Below, piece after piece: positions 1 through 12,300 of a stretch of 64,000 bases of DNA (the first letter of the stretch is position 1; every line of letters starts with the position of its first letter). The translations under genes were made by a program, and so were the position numbers. The notes beneath the pieces were generated by a model, which had not been told where the DNA came from, made no database searches, and saw only the letters and a list, made by a program, of their open reading frames with translations. Source of the DNA: Triplophysa rosa (taxonomy: Eukaryota > Chordata > Actinopteri > Cypriniformes > Nemacheilidae); assembly GCF_024868665.1 (NCBI RefSeq), contig NC_079898.1, positions 4,444,149-4,508,148 of the forward strand, written 5' to 3'.

Positions 1-123
1 TTTCTATTATCTTTGTTATGTACAATATATACTGTGTGTTTAAGACCATAGATCTCCTGTAAGCAGAACAATTTCCTTGTGTGCGTGCACACTTGGCAGA
101 TAAAGCTTATTCTGATTCTGATA
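1..123 (+). repeat. 3' tail of a non-LTR retrotransposon
   Basis: Ends in aataaagc-like sequence followed by a ttctgattctga microsatellite, after aacaatttccttgtgtg. This is the form of many fish LINE 3' ends. Only the tail is visible. Confidence 0.45.
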
Positions 124-188
124 ATAACTGTACGAAGCATTTGCATAATTATTAAAGCGTATCAAAGCGTAGCAGGTTAGACATGGAC

Positions 189-341
189 CTGATGTTCTTG
201 TTGGTATTGCTGGAGGTCTCCCACGGTCTTTGCACTGGCAGCCTGCTGCTGGTGTCCAATGAGCCGGTTCTCTGTCTCCGTCAGATCACCCAACAGCTCC
301 TGTAGCTTCTCTGAAAACTCTTTCTGCTTCTCCACAGCAGC
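189..341 (-). CDS. dst: dst exon, rod segment, last in the window
   Basis: Fifty-one codons, [20 protein letters not shown] through LQQYQQEHQ, with the conserved [10 protein letters not shown] motif. The GTCCAT donor is weak. The gene continues below position 1. Confidence 0.92.
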
Positions 342-3300
342 CTAGCACACCAACATTCACAGATTCAGAAAAGACACATTTTCTACGGAGACACCAATAA
401 TGCAAAACTGAGCATGTGATCATTAGTGGTGACTGAGTATGCTGTAAACATGCCGGCCATTCAAAGAGACGGGATTTAGAGATGAAGAACATATTTTCAG
501 CTTAGGTGGGTTAGTTCTGCCTTTAGTTGTCGGAAAGCTTTCCCACAAGGCAGATGAATAAAACGTTGGTCCTCGAGTAGTAGAAGCTGCAAACTGTCAA
601 GAGGTTCAGAAGAAGGTAAATGTGGGCCAGTGATCAAGCCATGAATTCTCTATGTTGTCAACAGAAACAGTAAAACGCACAACAACACACAACACTGAGC
701 ATGACAAACAAACACATTCATGAATCTTTCACAAAAAAATTGATTATTAAATAACTCATTTTAAAGACAGGTCACCGAATTTCCCAACCCTTCCTTACAA
801 ACTGCATCACACATGACATGCTGCTAAAAACACCTGCTGTTGAGTCTGATCCTCACAGATCTCCAGCTGGATGTCCAGAGTTTGCATGTGAGTGGAAACT
901 CTGTCTGTTAGCTCTTTTAGGGATCTCTGTGTGCTGCTGAGAGCTTTCAGAAGATGTCTGCTGTGAGCGGGACTCAAGAACTGAGCATGATCAGAAATAA
1001 AGTGTTGACTATCAAAAGCAGCATCTTCCAACAGCTGTCGAGTTCCTGATAAGTTCCTCTGTATATCCTGAGAAAAAAGCAACAACAAAAAGAATCAAGT
1101 ACATGTACAACATGTTTGTTTTTCCTTTTGATTGTTCCTGATCCTGATGTACATTCGGCTTTCCTGTGGTTATTTGGCTTTCCTGTGGCTCAGTGGTTAG
1201 AGCATGGCGCTAGCAACGCCGAGGTCATGGGTTTGATCTCAGGGATTGCACATAGTCAGAAACCATGTATAGTATAATGCAATGTAAGTCGCTTTGGATA
1301 AAAGAATCTGCCAAATGTGAAATTAACAGTATATTTTAGTAAACGACAGGAAATAAATCACAGACTTGTGAACAGGCCTGATTGAATATCATAACGTTTA
1401 GCAAATTAAAGTTTTACCAGCAGATAGCAAGCATGTGGCCCCTATTTTAAAACGGCTTGACAATTTCTGGAAAACTAAAAAAATTCATAACAATAGACTT
1501 GGAATCGAAAGACGTAAGACTTAACAAAGAACATGCCTGCCATGCTGTTGTTGTACATCGTGATAATACTAGGAATACTGTAGGTGCATCACTTAGAAAG
1601 AGGTTGTGCACTTCTAAAAGTGCTCACCGAAGCATGTTCACAAATAAAATGGAACAGAAAGAATCTGTTGACATATTATAATGACTTCATGTAATGAGGT
1701 TGCTAAACAGCGGGTGATGCTGTGACATCACATGGTAGATGGCCTTATGTTTCATCAACTTAATATTTTCCAATAAACAAACAAGAACTTACCTTATTTT
1801 GTTGAATCTTGTCTTTTATTTGTTCTCTGTCATCAGTGTTTGTGATATCCAGCTTGGACAGCATCTCATAATTGTCTTGTACACGAGCTGAGATCATATC
1901 GAGGCAGCCCAGCAAATCCTGATATGAGGTTTCCAAACGGACCTGTAAACCATGTTCGAACAATTGTGAGACAATACAGTCCTTAAGTGTAATTTGCTTT
2001 ATTGGACAGTGTTCTAGTATTTTACTCTCTCACTTTTGTCAAATTCTGCACTGACCTTTGCTGTGTCAGTTGCTATTAGAATAGCATTATTTCTCTCAGC
2101 TGACAAATGGCAAACATCTGTGAAAGCGTTCTGTAAATCTACGTAAACTGTAGCCAGATCTTGTTGGATTTGCGTGGGAACAAGTTCATCAGCAGCCTTC
2201 AGAAGCTGCTCGGCTACATTCAGATCTGCTGTTAGCATAGCAGGGAGATGAGCGAGCTGTGCTTCCAGACACTACAAACAGATTGAGTGGAATTAGATGG
2301 AAGGAAATACAGCAATTGTGAAGATGAGACAGAGTAAACACCAGAATGGACTACAGTAGAGTAGAGAAAACCATACAGAGAGAGTGTGGTTCTGAATATT
2401 TGAAGTGCAGGTAAAAGCAAGTGAGGTCAGAAGAATTTTCATTGAGTGACAAAGGAGTGACAAACCTGAGCTTCCTCCAGCTGACTATGCAAACCCTCGA
2501 TATCTTCTGCTACTGGACATCTGGTCACCAAGTAATTTCTTATATCTTCAAGAGTATCATAATGATCCTGGAGTCTGCCAACACATTCCAAGTAATTCTG
2601 GGTGGAGAATCCCTGTAAAATGTATAGAGACAAATAAAGACATATACTAAACAAGTTTTCTATGATCCAAAAGAGCTTTACAAATCAACATCAAGAGCTT
2701 ACTGCAGGTTTGATATTGATCCCATCTGTTTGCTTTGAGTTTTGATCAACTGCTTTAGATTCCTGGTGGTTGAAGTCAGTTGCCTGACAGACATAATCTG
2801 CAATGGCATCGTCTTTAACTTCAACATCTGTGCTGTTAACATCTATATTATCATCTGTAAGGCCAGTGCTTAATTTTTCAATTCTGTCCTTGAGCATGCC
2901 CTGATCCCTGCAAATGGAGATCCCCTGAATCATCTCCTGTAGCTGAGACTGTATGAATCCAACACCAGACTGATGATGCGGTTCAGCTGCACATTTCTGT
3001 TCCTCTCCTAACTCTAGTCCATGTTGTTTCAAATCTAGGAGGATATCTGGATCCATGCTTCTCTCAGTGAGGTTGGGTTGATTAGCATTAAAGGGCGTGG
3101 GGTGACATTGAATGATTTCAATAATGTTATCAATGACTTGACATTTTCGTTTTTGCATCTCATCAGCACTTACCCCTTCTGCCTTCATCTGAAGTAATTC
3201 ATTTAAAAATGTTTTAAGATCGCTGCTGCCCACTAGTTGTGGAACAATTTCACTTTCTTTCAGTTCCTGCTGAGGTACAGGAGAAGTTAGATCCTCATAT

Positions 3301-6300
3301 AAATCTCCAGTGACAAATTCATCGCCACTTTGAAGATTTTTGTAGACATCTGTGCTTCGTTTATTATCCAGCTCGAGCATTTCTGTGACAGAAGCACTTG
3401 GCAGTTTGGAGGTGGACAGAATTTCATTGAATTCTGTGAACATGTGGTTTGAACAGGAAGCTGAGGTGCTGACTGACTCCACGGTTTGAACCAGGTCCTG
3501 TTCATTGTCTCTTTCAAAATCGGAGGCATCTACTGTGACTACATCATCCATTTCAGTCTTTGGGGCAAAATGGTTACATAATATTTCATGTTCACTAAGG
3601 CGGTCTATGTTATTTGTACCATTATTCGAATCACCTTGACTAGCATCAGCCGGCATTTCAAGTGGTAATAGTGACTCAAGTGGTTTAGAATTTACTGTAG
3701 ATTCAGCTGCATCTTTTGAGTTGACTTCAATTGCTTGCTCAGATCCTTGGAACCCTATCGAGCCTTCAAGATCATTGTTTTGTGTATTCTCACTGTCAGT
3801 GCTGCCCTCAATACAAACTACTCTGGACTTATGGGTATCATTGGTTTTTGTCATAGGTACCTTTACGAACATTTCCAAACTCTTGTCCACAGGCTCAAGC
3901 ACTCCTTTATTTTCTGTAGGTTCTATACTACACTCTGAAGTTTCGTCAAACTGCTCCTTATCTGTTTCCCCATCTACAGCTTTACAGAACACTTTGGATT
4001 GAGGTGACATATCTTCTGTTTGAGGTTGTAAACCCTGAGCTGATGTAAGCTGATCATCACTGCTTGAATTAATCTCTGCTGGAGACTTGGCCCTTGATTC
4101 ACATGAAGTCTGTGTTAGTGTTTCCACTGGTGCAACATCGATTACCTCAGGTAGCAAAGTACTAAAGCTCTTGCTGGAGAGTCCCTTTCTGGAGAAATGT
4201 GTTATTTCAGACTCGTTTTCGAATCTGTTGGTTTCCTGTTCAGAATTCACTACACTTTCTGCTTGTCTTTTGTTTGAGCAGATGTCGCTTTGTGATGAAC
4301 ATGAAATGCCAGGTTCACTCTGTACAGGGCTATGGACCTGACTCGCTGTTGTCTCAAGATAACCCACCTCCCTGAGATCGGATACAAAGCATTCAGCTTC
4401 ATGACAAACAAAAGCCTCATCTTTTTTACTCAGGCGTTTGGCCTCATCTTGCTCTTCTGTGAAACCTCTGTCTTTATCTAGAGTTTCTAGTACAGTTGTG
4501 GGATTCTTAAAGTGGCTGCAATCAACATTATCTACCCCTATTCTGTTACTGTCTGCAACTTTGTCAATCTCATTGTTGTTACTTACATTTTTATAGATGG
4601 CTGGAACATCGTCACATGGAGGGTCATGTACGGCAATGGTGGGCACCAGAGGATCCTGGCACTTGCTTAGATGTGCTATATCTGAAGTCACCTGCGTGGC
4701 TTCATCTAATTTTGAGTATACAGGATCTGTTTGTCTGAGCTGATCTTTGTCAAAGTCAAGCACCATAATATCTACACTTCTGTCCTGCTGCAAATGCAAA
4801 ATTCTCTTCACCTCTTCATCATCCAACATTTCCATTTGGTGGGCATCTGAAACACTGCGTAAACACTTTACCTCTGGGTCAATTATGGCCTTCCTCGTTG
4901 GCTCTGAAGAGAGAACACTTCGACTAATATCATCAGTAATCAGACCTGTTTCTAAAGCCTCACAAACACTGATGGTTTTTCCAACCGCTGCAGTGTAGAA
5001 ACCACCCAACATGTTCTCCTTTTCCATGATATGTAAAGCCACCTTATTTGATATGTATCCTTTACTGACTGACCTCTTCAAAATGGACATTGTAACAATT
5101 TCATTTTCTTTAAAACTGCGTTCTTGAAGCTGTAAAGCAAGTACTTCTAAAACAGTGTCTTCATCAATAAGGCCTTTATCAAGAGCAGCTTCTAGATCAT
5201 ATCGCTTTCCAGTGGTGACATCTAAAATCCCTCCTTCCTCTACTTGTGCCCTAAGAAGATGGATGGCAAATTCCCTCTCAAGTTTGTCATCCCACAAAAC
5301 CAGAGAATGTGGTAATTCAGAGGTAATTTCTACATTACTGCATGTTTCACTAGACATTAGGTAAGGTAAGGATGATGACTGTCTTTCTTGGTCTTTTTCA
5401 GTGGAATCATCACATGTAAAATGATCTACTACTGAACACAAACTTGTGGAAGTTTCTGATGGAATAAAGGTTGTTTGTGGTAACTGCATTGCTTGTGACG
5501 GGTGAAGGGAACCCATGTCAGTCCTATCAGATTGGCAGTTGTCAGTGTGTAAACATGTAGAATCCTTATCTGGTTTCTGAGTTTCCACTGTAGTCATTTG
5601 TTGACCACTGCTTAGGAAAGCATCAAACTTTTCATCTATTCCTAAATTGCTGACATCTGGTTCAGAGTTTAAAGTAAACTCAAAATTATTTGGTAATGCT
5701 TTATCACCCTCTGCCTCAAGTTCATCCTCAGTTTTCCTCTCTGAAGGTTCACATATTTGCAATTCCTCCAAAGCACCAACGTTGCCAATAAGAGATTCGT
5801 CCTCAAAGTCAGAAATGTTCTTATTCATTATAGACTCATCAGAATCATATACAGATGAGATAATCTTGGCAGAACATTCTGCTTCAGATGTCTCACCAAA
5901 CAGCAATTTAGCCATTTTATCTACCTGCCTGTCAAAAACCAAAAGCCTCTGACCTGACATTGGATCCATATAGCTGTTCATCATGAGGTATGAAAGAAAG
6001 ATTTGCTTTGCGTCAGAAGTAGATGGAGCATTTGTGACACACCCGTCACTCTTTATTTCTTCATTGGATCCCTGAAATTCTTCGACCTGTAGCTCCCGCT
6101 TTACCAGCCAAGAAGAAAACCTGTCATTTAGCTCATCGATATCAGGAAACACATCTGGGATTTCTATAGTCTTCAACAGGTCTTTTGTGAACATGTCTAT
6201 CAAGTTATACTGCACTGCGGAGTCAATGTCAACTACCTCTGAATTCTCAGGGATATACAAGGCTGTTATCATCTTTCGCTTATTCAGCAGTTCAGTTGCT

Positions 6301-9300
6301 AGTTGATCAGTGACTATTTTTTGTTGGAGGGAAGTTGAGAAAGAGAGGATTTCACCAGCGTGAGGCCAAAGGAGACCCATGAATGCTTTTTGTCGTTCTA
6401 AGACCAACAATGCACTGCTGGAGCTTATTAACTCACACTGGACGGCCTCATCGACTGTAAGTCTGGCCCCAGTGCAAGGTTGAACAATACCACCAGTTTG
6501 GGCTTGATGGCTCAGTATTTCACTCGCAGTGTCCTGATCAATCATCCCCCTGTTTACGGCCTCTTCAACGGTAAGCTTTTGACTCATGCTAGGGTCAACA
6601 ATGCCCCCTGAAAACAACTGTGTGCTCAACAGCCGAAGCATGGTCTCTCTATCAATGATACCTTCATGTGCAGCCCTCATAATGATAATATCTTCTCCAT
6701 GTGTCAGGGGTATGGTTCCATCATTTCGGATTTTCACAGGAAGCAGGCGAAGTCTCGTCGGTTCATGGATTACGCTCCTCTGCAAAAGATCCCTAAGTGA
6801 GACTTTCTCTGCAGTGTTGGGGTCGATCAAGTCCTGGCATGTGTTCCTCCTCTCCAATATCTTGAAAAACAGTGAGTGAGGTATCAGGTCAAGTTGGAAA
6901 GCCCTCTCCAAATTAAGGGTATCTCCAGTGTTTGTCTGTCTTAAGCCTCCAGTCACTAACTGGATTTCAAGGATTTTTACGGCTGTTTGCTCAGATACAT
7001 CCCCATTTTTCAAGGCTGTTATAACCGGCAAGGGTTCCAGAGCATACTGAGGATCCTGAAGACATTTTTTAGCTTCATTCAGGTTTTGCAATTGCTTGAA
7101 CATTGATTTATCCACAAGTCTGGACTTAAAAGCATCATCCAAGTCCATACACAAGTGTCGTTCGTGCGAAAGGAGTCCAGTGGTCATAAGCTGTGCAGCA
7201 AGAAGACTGAGTGCAGTGTTGTTGTCGAGGAGACCATTCTGCACAGCGCCACACACAGTCATCACAGCTCCGCTTTCAACATCCAGAATGCCCTCAATGA
7301 CCTGCAGACCCGGGAAAAGAGATGAATGAATCAAAATGCATGTTCAAAATAATCACAAGATATGTTTCGTAATTATAAATATGTTTACAATAGACACAAA
7401 GCACACTCACCCATCAGTCAAGTCTATGGATTCTACTAGAACATTTGCAAATTCTCACACAGCAAGAGAAATGGGACGCAATAAAAGATTACATGCATCT
7501 GTGAACACAACTCTCAGTATTTTTCAGAATAACACAGTTAGAGAAAACACAATGAACAGTATGTTAATATGTGCAGTGTGGTGAACCCCATGTAAACAAA
7601 GAAGGACAATCCTTAGGCTTTGCTGTGAAGAAAGAGTCAGAGCGGCTGACATGCAACGTATGTTTACAGCATACTCAGATTAGAGCATCTTTCTTTTTGA
7701 AAGAATATTCAAACCTTTTGCAGTTGTGAAATTAAAAAGTTAGAGTGGCTGTCAAACCATGCCAGATATATTCCAAGAAACACATGTTAGTTACACAGTC
7801 GGAATAATAGAATCACTCAGTATCCAACATCAGCATTATTGATCTGGTAATATCTTAATCTCACCCGATCAGCAGCAGAATTCACATCTTCGCACTGTTG
7901 AGAGAGCTCGCTGTAGGCCTGATGAAGAGATCTGAGGTGCTCTTTTGTTTCTAGCTTTTCTTCCTCAGTCATTCTGGTAAACATAGTTTTAAATCAATCT
8001 TATATGTTAAGTTTAGAAGAAAAATGGTGTAAAACATTTCAACATACTTATCACTGTGTTTGGTTAGCATCAGCTGTGTAGTCCTCAGAGCTTCTTCAAT
8101 TTGTTCCTTCTTTGACACCATTTCTTCCACTGACATCTATAATAAAATAAAGCATGTTTTACTACCATTTACTTGTGAAGTACAGTGTTTAACAATTATT
8201 GGTTACACTTTGTTTTAAGCAGTCTTTGTTACAGTGTAGTTACACAAAACATGACTGAGTAATAACAATTCATTGGTTCAAGGTTTAGGGTTGGCCGTAT
8301 GAAATTACGCATCATTTACTGTTATACCTATAGTAAGTACAAGTAACATTCATGATAACCCTTACAGAAAACCACACGAATTTCACATTTTTCACATGAG
8401 CTCACGCGCCATATTCAATTCTACTCACTTCAAATTTATTTCTAACCTTCTTTTCACAATATGTGATTAAATGTCAACATGTTACCATACATTTCACATG
8501 TGGGTTTAATACGAAAATGTTCCAAAAGCACATGTTTAACATGTGACCACATATTTTTGTACACTTGAAATTTATGGGGCTTTTTTGTGAGGGAGGATAA
8601 TGTACAAGTTTCTTATAATAAATGATCTTATAATCTGTAGTTGTATCTGTGACTTTGTTGTTGTTTTATTTTGTTAAGGGTTTTACTTCGTACAGCACAT
8701 TGGTCAACGGTCATCTCACATGTAATACAACCAGTGGCCCCAAACGCCATTTAAGCCACACATTAAAATGTAGACATGTCTTCGCATTAGACCACATCTT
8801 ATATGATGGTAGTGATTGTTGTGTACGTATTACCTGAAGTAACTGCAGGTGTACTTTATCACATCAGTTCTGATTTAACCCAACACAACCTTCATTTTGA
8901 ATCATTCATTTTTAATACATGTCCTATTTATTATTGTTAAATATTGAATGCGCTTGGTTTGATATTTTGCAATTTAATACTGTTTCAAATAATATTCATA
9001 TAATTCTAAGGGGTAGTAAATACATGTTGGGGTCACAGTATAGTGTATGTATGTAGAAGTAAATGGCAAATGGTCTGTTATTTTTTGTTCAGTATCGCAA
9101 TATATGTAACGTGCTCTGTGCTGTGTGTCAGTTAACAGCACATATAGGTTACCACTGAAAACACCTGATACATGTTAAAACATGTTTAGTACATGTAGAT
9201 ATTAAACTAGTTTGGGCATACAGTATAATCAATACTGAGAACACATCATTGTTTAAAGTCCTGTGTGATTTGTACAGTTTATCACATGTTTTATATCATA

Positions 9301-12300
9301 CACGTGTCTGATGGACTTATGTGCTTGTGGACATTTTTATGAGACTGATAGATCCATCTGTGATCTGACCACTGGCCGTGATGTCCATGAGGACTAAAAG
9401 ATGTCTGCATTGAAGTGATTTTTGTCTGAAATGAAAACTTTCATGTTTCTATTGAGTGGGTAAAATGTATGTGAACAATACAAACGTATGAAGATAAAAA
9501 CATTTATTTTATTTCAAGACTATACAAAATACGTTGGTTTTCAACACAGTCGCAATGGGTATAAAAGAGTCAGTTCTCTGTAATGATCAATAAATTGTTA
9601 AGATGATGAGTGGTTGAAATGCTCTGTAGAATCCAAAGCTGACCACCTGTTAAAAACAATTTGTACAAGAAAATAGAGGTCATATATGGACTATATCGAT
9701 TTACCTGGGGCTTACTAGAGCTCTCAGTACTGGGTTTACCATAACTGAGAGTCTTTCCATCTTTGTTTTGATTCAATTTCATACTGGACATCCAGTTCAA
9801 TAACTTGTTTACTTTATCACCATGTTCTTTCTTCTCATCCTCAACAGTTCTCTAAATTCAGTGAAAATAAATTGTGGGAGGATTAGAAATCATAAAACAT
9901 TAGGCAACAGTAACACAACAAGCTTGGTGTTTCAATAAAATAGAAAACAAGAACTGAGTGCGTTATGTCTGTTAAGCTCCCAGCCATTTTATGTAGAATG
10001 GTGCTCGCCAATAAATAAAAAAAGAAAAAGAAATAACACATGATAGATATGAGAAATATTTGAGGAATATATTACAGCAGAAAATAAAGCTATCCACTTA
10101 TACCAGAATTATTTTAATATTTTTCAAGATACATATACGACGTTATTATAAAATTATTATAAGCTATACACTAAAACTGTGTTAGATAATGATCCAACAA
10201 GCAAACACAGCAATCATTCAAGTCATATACATTTTGGAACATATCCTCAAACCCAAATCACAGTATAGATCCTTTGTCACATCCCTCAAACATGACCTAT
10301 AGACGGTTTCATCAGACACACGTGCCTGGCCCAAAGTTAAAGCACAAAAATGAAAATTCTGTCATCGTTTACTCACCCTCTGGTTGTTCCAAATCTGTAT
10401 ACATTTCTTTGTTCTGCTAAACTGTCCCTTTAACTTCCAGTCTGTGTTTGGTTGTAATATATATCATATTTTATATTGAATTTGTATTATTGTTTAATTG
10501 TATATTAATTGCTTTAAATTTAATTAAATTAAAACAGTTCCTGTCACATAAATGATGTATGCACGATCTCAAAAGTGAACGAACAAGGGTTTGTTTACAA
10601 CGTAGAGGGGAGGACGCTTGTGCAGATATAGTGCAGATCTTAAAAGACGCAATTTATGAGACACGAAGTGCGATCAGCTTGTTGGCGGAAGCTGTAGAAA
10701 ACCGCTCATAATTTTATTAATGACATTCATTTTATTGCAAATAAAGAACGATTTGCCTCACAAGAAGTCAGTTTGTCACCAGGAGCTGCGGGAATCACGC
10801 TTGTGTTGGATACATGTACTTTTAGAACACAGAGGGCAGTGGATTTGCCTAAAATTTTTCTTTTTTGTTCTACTCAAGAAAAAATGTTACCTATATCTCG
10901 GATGGCCTGAGGGTGAGTAAATAAACAACAAATTTAAATTCTAGGGTATACTATTGCTTTAAATTTGGGCCACAAAAAGTTTGTTCATGTTGTTGCCGCT
11001 GAAACCGTCTATAGCAGCATTCCACTACCAGCAACAGGTGATGCCAGAGAAACTTTTGCCCCATTGCATTGTAGCTTTTCATCTTTGTAATCATCAGGGA
11101 CTTTATAAAGTAACTATAGATCTTAACATGCTGCTTTCTCAAGACCCACGGGGTCCTTTTTTGGAGGGAGGACAGGCCCATTTTTCTGCCATTCCTTAAA
11201 CACCAACAGCATGACCGGTTTTTATATCTACACTGTCAGAAACGTTGATACGTCCAGAAGTACTGGAATGCTGAAGTATTGCCTGGGCTATGGGACTTTA
11301 TTGCTTCAAGAAGCAGAAACCCAGTGTGGCTGTCAAAGACACTCTTTTCTAGAGCTTCCTTGAAAGACATTTTTCGCTTGGTTTTGGGACAGGTGATGCA
11401 TTTGGTGTGGGAGGAGTCGTGTTTAAAATGTGCAGCTGTCGCTTTATCGATCAAGCAGATCTGTATGGCATCTTCCAGTAGAACTCTTTCTTGACTCTCT
11501 GGGTTTATGAGCCCACCAGTGACCAGCTGAAACTCAAGACACCTTAGTCCAACATCTTTGGGGAACAGGTTCTCTTGAATGGCCTGAGACACAGTCAACG
11601 TCTTTCCGCTCTGAGGGTGAATGATCCCATAGTAGGCTTGCTCACATTGTTGGAGCTGTCTTGCAAAACCTTCATCTAAGAGACCTCTGTGTTGTGCCTC
11701 CGTGATGAGAATCCTTTCTCCGGATGCCGGATCACAGATGCCTCCGGTGCAGGCCTGTGCTTCTAGCATCCTTAAAGCGGTGAGTCTGTCCACAACGTTG
11801 TGTTGGAGACCTTTGAAAACTGAGAGTCTTTTCTTCAAAGAAACATCCCAAAGTCCCGCAACAGGACTGTTAGGAACTTTAAAGACAACTCTTCTGGAAA
11901 TTAGAAGATCAGCAAGCTCAAATATACTGAGTTGGCCACTCCTGTAACTACTAAGCTCTTCTGTTTGGAGAATTTTCAGACTGAGAGCATTCTCCAGGCA
12001 AAGCTGCCGTCCACTCTTGTGGTCTGTCAGGATGTGCAAGAGGCTCCTGCCTGAATCCATGACTGTTGTCTCCTGCCAGTCGCTTTCTAGTTGTGCAAGA
12101 AACACATAGGTTCTCTTGTCAATTTGTCCAGCTTTGTACGCTTCATAGGCAGTCATTTTTGCATCATTCGAGGTGTTGATAACTGACACTCTGTGTTTGG
12201 TTGATGGAGAATGAGTGTAGAGGTGCTGGTCACTAATTGGAAGAAGATAGACTCCACCGTTAACATCATACACGCACACTCTCAGCAGTTCACTATAGTA

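Noticed and set aside
1184..1260. tRNA gene
   Set aside because: A and B boxes are present but the acceptor and anticodon stems do not pair, and it has a SINE tail.
1457..1681. 74-codon plus-strand frame
   Set aside because: Antisense intron sequence next to a SINE, with no recognisable domain or splice context.
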